From: Desulfosporosinus sp049943955
GTDB lineage: Bacteria > Bacillota > Desulfitobacteriia > Desulfitobacteriales > Desulfitobacteriaceae
Assembly: GCF_049943955.1 (NCBI RefSeq)
Contig: NZ_JBNFTW010000003.1
Span: 248,001 to 312,000 of the forward strand
DNA: 64,000 nucleotides
Reading direction: 5' to 3'
The position numbers and the translations under genes are program-made. Of the stretch, positions 8,321 through 16,530 are shown piece by piece. The stretch's first letter is position 1; each line of letters starts with the position of its first letter. The notes under the pieces are model-generated. The model did not search any database. It was not told the DNA's origin and saw nothing but the letters and a program-made list of their open reading frames with translations.

Positions 8321-9097
8321 ATGAGAGTTATCGTAGCAGATGATGAACAGCCGGCCCGGGACGAACTTGTTTATTTACTGACTAAAATGCAGGGCGTTAT
8401 GGTCATTGGTGAAGCCTCAACTAACGAAGAAGTATTGCATAAAGTAAAAGAATTGAAGCCTGATGTTGTTTTTCTGGATATAGAAATGCCTGACGGCTCC
8501 GGTATTGATACTGCCTTAAGAATTTCGAAGGATAAAGAATTTGCTGTCAAGCCTGCCATCGTTTTTGCTACAGCTTATAATCATTATGCTGTACAGGCTT
8601 TCGATTTAAACGCTGCAGATTATTTGCTTAAGCCTTTCAAAGAGTATAGGTTGTTCGAAACGTTTCAGCGACTAAAAACTCGCATAGAAATGGAGAGAGA
8701 CAAAGGATCTCTGTCCAGCGAGTTTAAAGACAAGTTAGATAGCATTTACGCCCTTCTTCGGACGAATAACGATAAATCGAAACTCAAAGTCGAAGAAAAT
8801 GAAACGATATATTTAATTCCGATCGAAAACATTCTCTATGCAACGATTGAAGAGCGATCTGTCAGGGTGTTTGCAGATGATGGCAGTTATCTAACCCATT
8901 ATTCCTTAAATGAACTGGAGAGCATTTTAGGAGACTCTTTTTTAAGAGTTCATAAGAGTTATATCGCCAATCTCAATAGAATTAGGGCTATTGTTCCTTG
9001 GTTTAATAACACATTCAATTTAACGATGGAAGATGGTTCAAAAATTCACGTTAGTCGTACGCACGTTAAATCGTTAAGGCAACGTTTAAAACTGTAA
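8321..9097 (+). CDS. LytT/LytR-type response regulator
   Basis: 258 residues. The N-terminal receiver has acidic residues DDE near residue 7 and phospho-acceptor Asp53 in VVFLDIEMPDGSG. A short linker leads to a C-terminal LytTR DNA-binding domain (about 155-258) with the typical FLRVHKSYIANL core. It lies 13 nt after the LytS kinase gene and is followed by a terminator, then the lactate permease gene, which is the obvious candidate target. I looked for a clear pair of LytTR direct repeats before the permease and found only one 9-mer that fits, so regulation of that gene is not shown by sequence. Confidence 0.9.
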   Translation: MRVIVADDEQPARDELVYLLTKMQGVMVIGEASTNEEVLHKVKELKPDVVFLDIEMPDGSGIDTALRISKDKEFAVKPAIVFATAYNHYAVQAFDLNAADYLLKPFKEYRLFETFQRLKTRIEMERDKGSLSSEFKDKLDSIYALLRTNNDKSKLKVEENETIYLIPIENILYATIEERSVRVFADDGSYLTHYSLNELESILGDSFLRVHKSYIANLNRIRAIVPWFNNTFNLTMEDGSKIHVSRTHVKSLRQRLKL

Positions 9098-9109
9098 ATA
9101 ATCCGTTCG

Positions 9110-9153
9110 GACAGGATTTATGGCTGTTTAGACATAATATCCTGTCTTTTTTG
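9110..9153 (+). terminator. Rho-independent terminator after lytT-type gene
   Basis: GACAGGAT pairs with ATCCTGTC, followed by a T run (TTTTTT). It lies 12 nt after the response regulator stop. Confidence 0.75.
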
Positions 9154-9317
9154 TTGAATTAAAGTTTAGTGAACTTTTTCTTTGTAAAATACAATCAGAA
9201 TTGCAAATTTTGTTTGATTTATTAATGAAGGGCGGTGCGTAGAGAAGCTAGATTTCTAAGATAATCTTTTTCTAAGGTGGTTCCTGTACTTAAATAATTG
9301 GTAAAGGAATGAATGAC

Positions 9318-10970
9318 ATGCACTGGTTACAGAATTACTCAGCATTAGGAAGCACTGGTCTAACCGCATTAGTTGTTGCGATCCCGATCTTTTTCTTATT
9401 CTGGGCCCTAGCCATAAAGCGTATGAAGGGTCATGTCGCCGGACTTTTAACATTATTAATAGCAATTATTGATGTTGTACTGGTTTATAAAATGCCTGTT
9501 GGTGCTGCCGTTTCCTCCACAATCTTAGGGGCGGTCAATGGACTGTTTCCCATTGGCTGGATTATTGTTTCAGCCGTTTTCTTATACAATCTTACCGTTG
9601 AAGCTGGACAATTCGATATTATTAAAAGTTCTATTTCTTCAATCTCCAGCGATCGCCGAATGCAGGCCTTGCTGATTGCCTTCTGCTTTTCAGCCTTTAT
9701 GGAAGGGGCAGCCGGTCAGGGTGCACCCGTAGCCATTGCTGCAGCTATGTTAATCGGTTTGGGTTTTGATCCCTTATGGGCGGCTGTGATTTGCCTTGTG
9801 GCCAATGTTCCTCCGGTTCCTTTTGGACCTGTAGGAACTCCAACGATTATGATGGGGTCGGTCACCGGTATTAACGAAAATATTATTACTGCGGCCGTTG
9901 GTCGTGAAGTTTCAATTGTAGCCATTATTATTCCTTTTGCTATGTTAATCGTCATGGCCGGATGGAAAAAAACAGTAGAGGTTTTGCCGGCGGTTCTAGT
10001 GGCTGGGATTAGTTTTGCAATTCCCTTTTTCATTGTAACAAATTACCTGGGACCAACACTTCCAAGTATTGTTTCCCCGATTGTCTCTTTGTTTTGCATG
10101 ACGTTGTTTCTGCGTTTTTGGAAGCCTAAATCTATTTGGCGTTTTCCAAATGATCAGGAAATATCAGCGGCTAATGAACCTCACTATACAGGAGGTCAGG
10201 TTTTTAAGGCCTGGTCACCCTTTTTAGTGTTAACCCTCGTCATGGGATTTTGGAGCACGTCTATGTTTAAAGATTGGGTGGCGAAGGATTTAAAGTGGTT
10301 TGTTAATATTCCTCATTGGCCGGGTTTGGACGGTCTTGTTTATAAGGCTGCACCCATTGTAACTAAACCTGCCGTCTATGCTGCGAACTACAAATGGGAT
10401 TTCTTTGCCGCACCAGGAACGGCCATGTTAGTTGCCTCAATTATCTCCATGATTATTTTAGGAATAAGTCCGGCAACTGGAGTAAAAGTTTTTAGCAAAA
10501 CCTTAAAACAATTATTCTTCTCGCTGGTGACTATTGCCTCAGTGCTTGGTCTGGCCTACTTAGCCAATTATGCGGGCATGTCGTATACCTTAGGTCTGGC
10601 GTTCGCTTCAACCGGTGTTATTTTCCCCGTATTCTCTCCAATTTTAGGTTGGTTAGGTGTGTTCCTTACCGGTTCTGTTACTTCTTCGGCCGCCTTATTT
10701 GGTAAGCTACAGCAAGTTACAGCAGGTCAACTTGGCTTAAATCCTATCCTAACTGTGTCTGCCAGTTTAACCGGCGGAATCATTGGTAAGCTTATTTCTC
10801 CTCAATCCATAGCAATTGCTTGTGCGGCCGTAGGGTTAGTCGGGAGGGAGACAGATATCTTCAGACGTACTCTGAAATATTCAGTAACACTTTTGGGCAT
10901 TGTTATTGTTATGATCTTAATTTTTGCCTATGTCATTCCGGGGGCTCTTCCTGTAATTGCTGCCCAGTAG
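9318..10970 (+). CDS. lctP: L-lactate permease (LctP family)
   Basis: A secondary transporter of about 550 residues with 12 or more membrane segments, taking up L-lactate (possibly glycolate) with protons. The N-terminus MHWLQNYSALGS, the segment FSAFMEGAAGQGAPVAIAAA and the C-terminal LISPQSIAIACAAVG are characteristic of the family. Two ATGs are possible. The second (9318) has AAAGGA 9 nt upstream, whereas for 9309 the SD would abut the codon. It sits between the LytST pair and a cupin gene. Lactate is the standard electron donor of sulfate-reducing clostridia, and the pyruvate:ferredoxin oxidoreductase lies 20 kb downstream. Confidence 0.92.
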   Translation: MHWLQNYSALGSTGLTALVVAIPIFFLFWALAIKRMKGHVAGLLTLLIAIIDVVLVYKMPVGAAVSSTILGAVNGLFPIGWIIVSAVFLYNLTVEAGQFDIIKSSISSISSDRRMQALLIAFCFSAFMEGAAGQGAPVAIAAAMLIGLGFDPLWAAVICLVANVPPVPFGPVGTPTIMMGSVTGINENIITAAVGREVSIVAIIIPFAMLIVMAGWKKTVEVLPAVLVAGISFAIPFFIVTNYLGPTLPSIVSPIVSLFCMTLFLRFWKPKSIWRFPNDQEISAANEPHYTGGQVFKAWSPFLVLTLVMGFWSTSMFKDWVAKDLKWFVNIPHWPGLDGLVYKAAPIVTKPAVYAANYKWDFFAAPGTAMLVASIISMIILGISPATGVKVFSKTLKQLFFSLVTIASVLGLAYLANYAGMSYTLGLAFASTGVIFPVFSPILGWLGVFLTGSVTSSAALFGKLQQVTAGQLGLNPILTVSASLTGGIIGKLISPQSIAIACAAVGLVGRETDIFRRTLKYSVTLLGIVIVMILIFAYVIPGALPVIAAQ

Positions 10971-10993
10971 AAAATCAGAAGGGGGTCATGATG

Positions 10994-11341
10994 ATGAACG
11001 AAAGAGTATTTGATTTGGAGCAACTGGCGAAATTTGACAAGAATGTTCCTCAGAAAGTGTCAGTTTATGAATCTGATAAAACACTGGCTGCCATGTGGTG
11101 CCTCGAACCAGGGCAAGAGGTCTTTTTGCATGCCCATCCAAATGCTGACGATGTTTGGATATGTTTAGAAGGGGAATCTGGACTATATTTTGTCGGTGAA
11201 GGGCAAGAAGTGAACATTAAAAAGGGCATGGCTATTTTGGCCAAAGCGGGTCAAACTCATGGGATGAGAAATACAGGAACAAATCGCTTTGTTTTCGTGG
11301 GTGTTTGCGGACCTGTTCCCGTTGAGGTTATAAAACTGTAA
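10994..11341 (+). CDS. Small cupin-domain protein
   Basis: A single-domain cupin of about 115 residues. The first cupin motif is EVFLHAHPNADDVWICLEGE and the second is AGQTHGMRNTG, giving a likely metal site of His, His, Glu and His. Three in-frame ATGs follow one another (10988, 10991, 10994); the last has the best spacing from AAGGGGG. It lies 23 nt after the lactate permease and ends before a terminator, so it is probably co-transcribed with it. Function is unknown; small cupins near transporters may bind metal or a sugar acid. A longer frame opening inside the permease gene is an artefact. Confidence 0.8.
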   Translation: MNERVFDLEQLAKFDKNVPQKVSVYESDKTLAAMWCLEPGQEVFLHAHPNADDVWICLEGESGLYFVGEGQEVNIKKGMAILAKAGQTHGMRNTGTNRFVFVGVCGPVPVEVIKL

Positions 11342-11360
11342 TTTTTCAGCCTTAAGGCAT

Positions 11361-11406
11361 AAGGACTTAGGTCAAACGTTTATTCTTTGACCTAAGCCCT
11401 TTTTTG
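11361..11406 (+). terminator. Rho-independent terminator after permease-cupin unit
   Basis: CTTAGGTCAAA pairs with TTTGACCTAAG, followed by CCC and six Ts. Confidence 0.8.
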
Positions 11407-11643
11407 TTGCCTGACATTGAGCGTTATCTTTCCGCTGCGATGAGTTTGCTTTTGTGGGCGAAGTCTTACTTTAAAGGTCATGGCATTTTTAAGATATTCG
11501 TATGTCCTCTTGCTGGGATAGTATATAATAGGACTAATTCCTATGGGTCAAACAGTGGTTCTTTCGCTCAAAGGCAATCAAGCGCGAAGGGCAGTGTCTT
11601 TGAGCACCAACTAAGCATTTAACGAGAACTTTTGGGAGGACTT
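11407..11643 (+). promoter_or_regulatory. Leader region of the sigma-54 activator gene
   Basis: It holds a good -10 TATAAT at 11524-11529 without a clear -35. A potential leader hairpin at 11568-11605 pairs GCTCAAAG with CTTTGAGC. No convincing ORF is present; a 72-codon frame here has no SD and no recognisable product. Confidence 0.35.
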
Positions 11644-13602
11644 ATGGACTATTCGCGTGTTTTATTTGTTGCCCCTTATGAAGAACTTGCCGAAGAGGCT
11701 AGAAAAACTGTTAAGGTACTGAAAAAACCGTGCCGCGTGATCGTGGCTGATATGAGTGATGGGGCGGCGGCTGCCAAAAATGCCCTTAATGATGGGGTTG
11801 AAGTAATTATTAGCCGTGGAGGAACAGCTTCCTTAATTCGTCAAGCCGTAACTATTCCTGTCGTTGACGTTGAGGTGACCGGTTATGATATCTTGCGGGC
11901 TTTCTATCCTTTGAGGAGTATAGAAGGTTATTTCGGTATTATTGGTTTTCCTTCCGTTATTAAAGGCTGTCAAACTGTTGCTGAAATGTTTGGGCTTAAC
12001 TATTTTATCTATGAACTTGAAGAAGAAAATGATTCGCTGCAGTCTCTGAATAAAGAAGAGTTGGCGCAAACAAAACTAATTATCGGTGACACTCTTGCTG
12101 TTCGCTATTCGGAAGTTTTAAATCGACCGGTGCATCTCATTAAGTCCGGGCCGGAATCAATTGCTGCTGCCATTTTACAAGCTGAGCGGCTTATTGAAGC
12201 TCTGGAAAGGGATCGTGCCAAAACAGCTCTCAGTACTGTAATTCTTAATGCAGTTCATGAAGGTGTTGTTACTATTGATAAAAACGAGGCAATTGTTAAC
12301 ATCAATGCAGAAGCCTTAAAAATGCTGGAGCTTACTCCGGATATCTTAGGGAAGCCGGCCAAAACTCTATTCCGATCTCAATTGCTGGAGGGGATTCATT
12401 CAAAAAAACTCACGGGTCACCCTGAAAGGGTAAATGGAAGAGATTTAGTTATAAATCTTTACCCCATACTTGTTCGGGATGTCCACTTAGGCACAGTAGT
12501 GACTTTGCAGAATGCACAGGAGATTCAGCAAGCTGAATATAATATTCGCCGAAAGCTCTATCACAAAGGATTAATTGCCAAATTCTCACTAAAGGATTTT
12601 ATTGGAGACAGTAATACTGTACGTTTGGTACTAAATCAAGCCCAAAAATACGCTCTTACAGACAGCAGTATTTTGATTCAAGGGGAGTCGGGTACGGGAA
12701 AGGAAATTTTAGCCCAGGGAATTCATCAAGTGAGCCTGCGTCAAAATGGTCCCTTTGTGGCTGTAAACTGTGCTGCCTTGCCGGAGAATTTGTTAGAAAG
12801 TGAACTGTTTGGGTATGAAGAGGGGGCTTTTACCGGGGCCCGTAAAGGCGGAAAAGCCGGACTCTTTGAATTAGCCCACAGAGGAACTCTTTTTCTTGAT
12901 GAGGTCGGAGAATTGCCCCTTCATGTCCAAGCTCGTTTGCTGCGGGTTTTGCAAGAAAAGGAAGTTATGAGGGTTGGGGGTGACCGGGTAATTCCGGTGG
13001 ATGTGCGGCTTATTTCAGCAACTCATCGCAAGCTGAATGAAGCCGTAGAGAAGAACGAATTTCGAGCGGATTTATTCTACCGGTTACATGTTTTAGGGTT
13101 AATGGTTCCCCCTCTAAGGGAACGAAAAGGAGATATCCGGCTTTTGATGAATCAATTCCTTCATGAGCTTGCTCCTAAATTGGGAAAGCCCAAGCTCAAC
13201 TATACCGAAGAAGTTTATCAAGCCTTTGAAAACTACCACTGGCCCGGAAACGTTCGGGAATTAAGAAATTGCGTTGAGAAACTTGTTGTTCTGTCTGAAA
13301 CCGATTTGATTCCTCCGGAAAGTTTAATGGCTATTTCCTTTATTAAAAACCAAAACGAGTCTGCCCAGCTCTTTGGTCGATCTAATCTGAATGCTGAAAG
13401 CCAGCAAAAGGCTCCTTTTTCTCAGCTGTCTGAGACATTTGATCCTGCTGAAATCGTTATATCTATTCAGGGAAGCTTAAATGACATCGAAAAACGTGTG
13501 ATTGAGAAGGTTGTGCTGTTAGAGAATCATAATCTTACCCGTGCTGCCAGACGTCTTGGCATTGACCGTTCAACTCTCTGGCGCAAAAGACGCCAGGAGT
13601 GA
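11644..13602 (+). CDS. Sigma-54-dependent activator, PrpR_N-PAS-AAA+-HTH
   Basis: An enhancer-binding protein of 652 residues. The N-terminal PrpR_N-type sensor covers about residues 1-180. A short PAS segment lies near 195-300. The AAA+ domain has Walker A GESGTGKE and the sigma-54 contact motif GAFTGA. A Fis-type helix-turn-helix ends the protein (LTRAARRLGIDRSTLW). ATG 11644 follows GGGAGG; an in-frame TTG at 11632 overlaps the SD and is rejected. PrpR_N domains sense small organic acids or their CoA/phosphate relatives. The next transcription unit has a -24/-12 promoter at 13855 and encodes a UxaA-type lyase, the likely target. Confidence 0.9.
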   Translation: MDYSRVLFVAPYEELAEEARKTVKVLKKPCRVIVADMSDGAAAAKNALNDGVEVIISRGGTASLIRQAVTIPVVDVEVTGYDILRAFYPLRSIEGYFGIIGFPSVIKGCQTVAEMFGLNYFIYELEEENDSLQSLNKEELAQTKLIIGDTLAVRYSEVLNRPVHLIKSGPESIAAAILQAERLIEALERDRAKTALSTVILNAVHEGVVTIDKNEAIVNINAEALKMLELTPDILGKPAKTLFRSQLLEGIHSKKLTGHPERVNGRDLVINLYPILVRDVHLGTVVTLQNAQEIQQAEYNIRRKLYHKGLIAKFSLKDFIGDSNTVRLVLNQAQKYALTDSSILIQGESGTGKEILAQGIHQVSLRQNGPFVAVNCAALPENLLESELFGYEEGAFTGARKGGKAGLFELAHRGTLFLDEVGELPLHVQARLLRVLQEKEVMRVGGDRVIPVDVRLISATHRKLNEAVEKNEFRADLFYRLHVLGLMVPPLRERKGDIRLLMNQFLHELAPKLGKPKLNYTEEVYQAFENYHWPGNVRELRNCVEKLVVLSETDLIPPESLMAISFIKNQNESAQLFGRSNLNAESQQKAPFSQLSETFDPAEIVISIQGSLNDIEKRVIEKVVLLENHNLTRAARRLGIDRSTLWRKRRQE

Positions 13603-13607
13603 CAGGA

Positions 13608-13634
13608 GTGTCAGGGGGACGGTCCTTTTAACAC
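13608..13634. repeat. REP-like palindromic remnant
   Basis: A short imperfect palindrome opening GTGTCAGGGGGACGG and closing with AACAC, just after the activator stop codon. Very similar GGGGGACGG-containing palindromes are common in Firmicutes and are linked with REP-associated transposases. No transposase is present here. Confidence 0.35.
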
Positions 13635-13715
13635 ACTCTTGCCATATTCAGAACTGGGCGTAATAGTGATTTCGCATAGATTATTGCATAAAGCAGCACT
13701 GTTTTAATTTGCAAC

Positions 13716-13725
13716 ACAACGTTGT
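13716..13725. promoter_or_regulatory. Candidate upstream activator site
   Basis: A perfect 10-bp palindrome (ACAAC/GTTGT) lies about 130 bp before the -24/-12 promoter at 13855, a normal distance for a sigma-54 activator site. It is the best palindrome in the gap; binding by the adjacent activator is inference. Confidence 0.35.
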
Positions 13726-13854
13726 TGGATTATAAAACAATTCTGCTTTTTCTGTGATGTAATCTATGAGCAAAGAATAATAATCTTAACTCCAAACACC
13801 TAATTAGCCTGGAGTTGAGTCTCTTAAGCTGCAATTTTAACAATTATTAAAATA

Positions 13855-13870
13855 TGGCATGTTTTTTGCG
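13855..13870 (+). promoter_or_regulatory. Sigma-54 (-24/-12) promoter
   Basis: TGGCATGTTTTTTGC has GG and GC exactly 10 nt apart (GG at 13856-57, GC at 13868-69), as the RpoN consensus requires. It lies 40 nt before the start of the dehydratase operon and just after a sigma-54 activator gene. Confidence 0.8.
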
Positions 13871-13907
13871 TGAATAAATTAGGTATTAATTTTGGAGGTG
13901 AATCTCT

Positions 13908-14195
13908 TTGAAAAAACAAGCAGTGGTGATTAATGTTAAAGACAATGTAGCCACCTTAGTGGACGATTTTACATCGGGTACCGAAATTCATTATTTTATT
14001 GGAGAGCAAGAACAATCGGTAATTCTTCTTCAGGATATCCCCCTTGGTCACAAAGTGGCTATTCGGGAGATTAAAAAAGGTGAAGAGGTTATTAAATACG
14101 GAGAAAGCCTTGGAGGCGCAACTGCAGATATTAAAATCGGCCAGCACGTTCATGTTCATAACATGGAAAGCTTGCGCGGTCGTGGAGATAAGTAA
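13908..14195 (+). CDS. UxaA/SuyA-type dehydratase or lyase, small (SAF-domain) subunit
   Basis: 95 residues forming a single SAF domain, as in the N-terminal part of altronate/galactarate dehydratases and in the alpha subunit of (2R)-sulfolactate sulfo-lyase. The end HVHVHNMESLRGRG is diagnostic of the family. The start is TTG at 13908 after GGAGGTG. The large subunit follows within 20 nt, and the sigma-54 promoter at 13855 drives both. Split subunits occur in both the sugar-acid and sulfolactate branches, so the exact substrate is open. Proximity to a lactate-type permease would suit either. Confidence 0.8.
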   Translation: MKKQAVVINVKDNVATLVDDFTSGTEIHYFIGEQEQSVILLQDIPLGHKVAIREIKKGEEVIKYGESLGGATADIKIGQHVHVHNMESLRGRGDK

Positions 14196-14209
14196 AAAGG
14201 GAGGATTTT

Positions 14210-15370
14210 ATGATGGAGATTTTGGGATATAGACGTCCTGATGGTAAAGTAGGAATTCGTAATCATATTGCTATAATTCCAACGGCAGTATGTTCCAGTA
14301 CAGTTGCAGCTAATATTGCAGCTCAGGTTCCCGGAGCGGTAGCTCTTCCCAATCAGCATGGCTGTTGTCAAATTGGGGCTGATCATGAACAAACTGTTCG
14401 CACATTGATTGGCCTTGGTAAGAATCCGAATGTTGCAGCAGTTCTAGTCGTCGGACTTGGCTGTGAAGGTGTTCCTATTCGTGAGGTCGCTGATGAAATC
14501 GCCGCTACCGGGAAACCAGTAGAGGTAATAGTAATTCAGGAAGTTGGCGGGACGCTCAAAGCTACGGCTGATGGGCTCCGCAAAGCTGGTGAACTTGCCC
14601 GCAAAGTCGCTCATTTACAGCCCGAAAAAATAGATGTCAGTGAGCTTGTTATGGCTATCGAATGCGGCGGTTCTGATTTCACCTCCGGCTTAGCTTCTAA
14701 TCCGGCTTGTGGAATTGCCTCAGACATGCTTGTTGCCGCGGGCGGTACTTCTATGCTTTCAGAGACCACAGAATTTATTGGCGCTGAACATGTTTTGGCT
14801 CGTCGCTGCAAGACGCCGGAAATCGGAGAAAAATTAATCCGCTATGTCCGCGAATGTGAAGAGAGGGCAAAACTCCTGAACGTCGATATACGCGGCGGTC
14901 AACCAACACCGGGAAACATTGCCGGCGGAATAAGTTCAATTGAGGAAAAATCTTTGGGATGTATCCATAAAGCAGGACATGCCCCTATTCAGGATGTTTT
15001 GGCCTACGGGGAAGTTCCCAAGGGCAAGGGCCTGTATGTTATGGATTCCCCTGGTCAGGATATCGAGTCAATTACCGGTATGGTTGCAGGCGGAGCTACC
15101 GTCGTTATCTTTACTACCGGGCGAGGAACTCCAACAGGCTGTCCGATTGCCCCGGTCATTAAAATCACTGGCAACGAGCGCACATTTAAAATGATGGAAG
15201 ACAACATGGATATTGATGCTTCAACCATTATTTCCGGCGAAGAAACAATTGAACAAGTCGGAAAAAGAATCTACGAGATGGTCGTTGAAGCTGCCAACGG
15301 GCATATGCCTAAGGCCGAAAGTCTTGGGCACAAGGAGTTTGGAATTTATAAAATTGCTCCGACCTATTAA
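14210..15370 (+). CDS. UxaA/SuyB-type dehydratase or lyase, large subunit
   Basis: 386 residues of the UxaA/GarD C-terminal catalytic domain. The N-terminus GYRRPDGKVGIRNHIAIIPT is the family hallmark. Later conserved segments include QHGCCQIGADHEQT, AIECGGSDFTSGLASNPA and FTTGRGTPTGCPIAPVIK. Conserved Cys residues suggest an Fe-dependent lyase. Two ATGs (14210, 14213) are possible, and the second has better spacing from GGGAGG. Together with the SAF subunit it would eliminate water, or sulfite, from a 2-hydroxy acid such as altronate, galactarate or sulfolactate. In a sulfidogenic organism the SuyAB reading is attractive but not proven. Confidence 0.82.
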   Translation: MMEILGYRRPDGKVGIRNHIAIIPTAVCSSTVAANIAAQVPGAVALPNQHGCCQIGADHEQTVRTLIGLGKNPNVAAVLVVGLGCEGVPIREVADEIAATGKPVEVIVIQEVGGTLKATADGLRKAGELARKVAHLQPEKIDVSELVMAIECGGSDFTSGLASNPACGIASDMLVAAGGTSMLSETTEFIGAEHVLARRCKTPEIGEKLIRYVRECEERAKLLNVDIRGGQPTPGNIAGGISSIEEKSLGCIHKAGHAPIQDVLAYGEVPKGKGLYVMDSPGQDIESITGMVAGGATVVIFTTGRGTPTGCPIAPVIKITGNERTFKMMEDNMDIDASTIISGEETIEQVGKRIYEMVVEAANGHMPKAESLGHKEFGIYKIAPTY

Positions 15371-15451
15371 GGGCCTGCCCAGGAAGGATAACAGGATATA
15401 GGAATTCCGAATATTCAGCATATCTAAGGATTTTTCGAATATACGTTTTAA

Positions 15452-15485
15452 AGAAGGGCTTCCACGATGTGGAAACCCTTCTTTT
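15452..15485 (+). terminator. Rho-independent terminator after lyase operon
   Basis: AGAAGGGcTTCCAC pairs with GTGGAAaCCCTTCT, ending in TTTTG. Confidence 0.7.
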
Positions 15486-15674
15486 GTTGGCACTTTGCAA
15501 ACGTTAGAACAAATTCTTCGATTTGGACTCAGTAACTGGAGGACGCTTTAGGTGTCTTTAAGTTATGGCGAGATCAATTAATGAATAGAGAACCGGTTAT
15601 TTGTAAACTTTAAATTATTATCAACCTATGTCGAAAAAAATCGGAAAAATTTTTAAGAAAACTGCATTTAATTC

Positions 15675-15703
15675 TTGATTTATAATTAAATTAATTATAA
15701 AAT
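15675..15703 (+). promoter_or_regulatory. Promoter with PerR/Fur-like palindromic operator
   Basis: -35 TTGATT (15675-15680) and -10 TAAAAT (15698-15703) are 17 nt apart. A perfect 21-bp palindrome, TTATAATTAA plus its reverse complement around one A (15680-15700), fills the spacer. It closely resembles the PerR box (TTATAATNATTATAA with a longer spacer). Rubredoxin and superoxide reductase genes are known PerR targets in clostridia. Confidence 0.65.
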
Positions 15704-15785
15704 AATAACAAGATAAATGCTCCGCTTTTCGTTGATAACCAATCAGTTTAATACCTAAAATCATTATATTAAGGGGGAAAAGACA

Positions 15786-15947
15786 ATGAAAAAATATCAA
15801 TGTACTGTTTGTGGTTATGTTTATGATCCGGCCTTAGGAGATCCTGATTCAGGAATTGCACCGGGCACTTCTTTTGAAGACATCCCAGAGGATTGGGTTT
15901 GTCCCACATGCGGTGTTAGCAAAGATCAATTTGAACCTGTTGATTAA
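15786..15947 (+). CDS. rub: Rubredoxin
   Basis: A 53-residue rubredoxin. Its Fe(Cys)4 site is formed by CTVCG (Cys6, Cys9) and CPTCG (Cys39, Cys42), with the usual YVYDP and GTSFEDIPEDWVCP segments and typical family length. The SD AAGGGGG lies 8 nt before the ATG. The superoxide reductase gene follows 63 nt later. Rubredoxin is the standard electron donor to desulfoferrodoxin, so the pair forms an oxygen-defence unit under the palindrome-bearing promoter at 15675. Confidence 0.95.
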   Translation: MKKYQCTVCGYVYDPALGDPDSGIAPGTSFEDIPEDWVCPTCGVSKDQFEPVD

Positions 15948-16010
15948 GGAAAGCGCAGCGGAAAAGGTTAAATAAAGAGCCGCGATTGAGATTTTATGGA
16001 GGGATAAGAA

Positions 16011-16394
16011 ATGACGAATTTGAGAGAATTATTTAAGTGTAGTATTTGTGGTAATGTGGTTGAAGTAGTGAATCCAGGAGCACCTGCCTTAGTGTGTTGC
16101 CATCAGCCCATGGAGAAATTGGAAGCGGGTGTTACCGAGGCCAGCACTGAAAAGCATATTCCCGTCATCGAACCGTCTGCTGGTTGGGTTAAAGTAAAAG
16201 TAGGCAGTGTTGCACATCCAATGGAAGAAAAACATTTTATTCGCTTTATTGAGGTGTTGACAAAAGATCAAGTACTTAGAGCGGAACTCAAGCCCAATGA
16301 CCCACCTGAAGCATTGTTTAAAGTAAGTGCTTCAGAAGTCCTGGAAGTACGAGAATACTGTACGATACATGGTTTATGGAAAAATGCTCAGTAA
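16011..16394 (+). CDS. dfx: Desulfoferrodoxin (superoxide reductase)
   Basis: 127 residues, the usual length for two-iron desulfoferrodoxin. The N-terminal desulforedoxin-like Fe(Cys)4 site is formed by CSICG and a Cys-Cys pair (VCCHQPM). The C-terminal Fe(His)4Cys superoxide reductase centre is formed by EKHIPVIEP, GSVAHPMEEKHFI and EYCTIHGLW. It reduces superoxide to peroxide with electrons from rubredoxin, encoded just upstream in the same operon. The gene ends before a strong hairpin terminator. Confidence 0.95.
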   Translation: MTNLRELFKCSICGNVVEVVNPGAPALVCCHQPMEKLEAGVTEASTEKHIPVIEPSAGWVKVKVGSVAHPMEEKHFIRFIEVLTKDQVLRAELKPNDPPEALFKVSASEVLEVREYCTIHGLWKNAQ

Positions 16395-16409
16395 CTTAAC
16401 AAAGATATA

Positions 16410-16447
16410 TCAAAAAACAGACGGATTAATTTCCGTCTGTTTTTTGA
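16410..16447 (+). terminator. Rho-independent terminator after rubredoxin-dfx operon
   Basis: CAAAAAACAGACGGA pairs with TCCGTCTGTTTTTTG around a 6-nt loop. It is symmetrical, so it could act on both strands. Confidence 0.8.
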
Positions 16448-16530
16448 TCCATTGCAAGACTTCCACTTGTAGAAGTGGGAGTGGTTCCCATACCTTGATT
16501 CGGTGGGACAGAGTCCTCACTGGACGTTGA
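16446..16530 (+). repeat. Three-hairpin palindromic repeat (family 1), copy A, incomplete
   Basis: Starts GATCCATTGCAAGACTTCC, has hairpin I (ACTTCCACTT/AAGTGGGAGT), the box GTTCCCATACCTTG and the start of hairpin II (TTCGGTGGGACAGAGTCC). The GAGTTCAC end is missing. It abuts the dfx terminator. Confidence 0.65.

Noticed and set aside
9153..9308. LytTR binding repeats before lctP
   Set aside because: Only one 9-mer fits; the second repeat at 12-13 bp spacing is missing.
10820..10993. N-terminal extension of the cupin gene inside the permease gene
   Set aside because: It overlaps the conserved permease C-terminus in another frame; ATG with good SD at 10994 gives a normal small cupin.
11404..11622. 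72-codon plus-strand ORF before the sigma-54 activator
   Set aside because: It begins in a terminator T run, has no SD and no recognisable product; the region looks like leader DNA.
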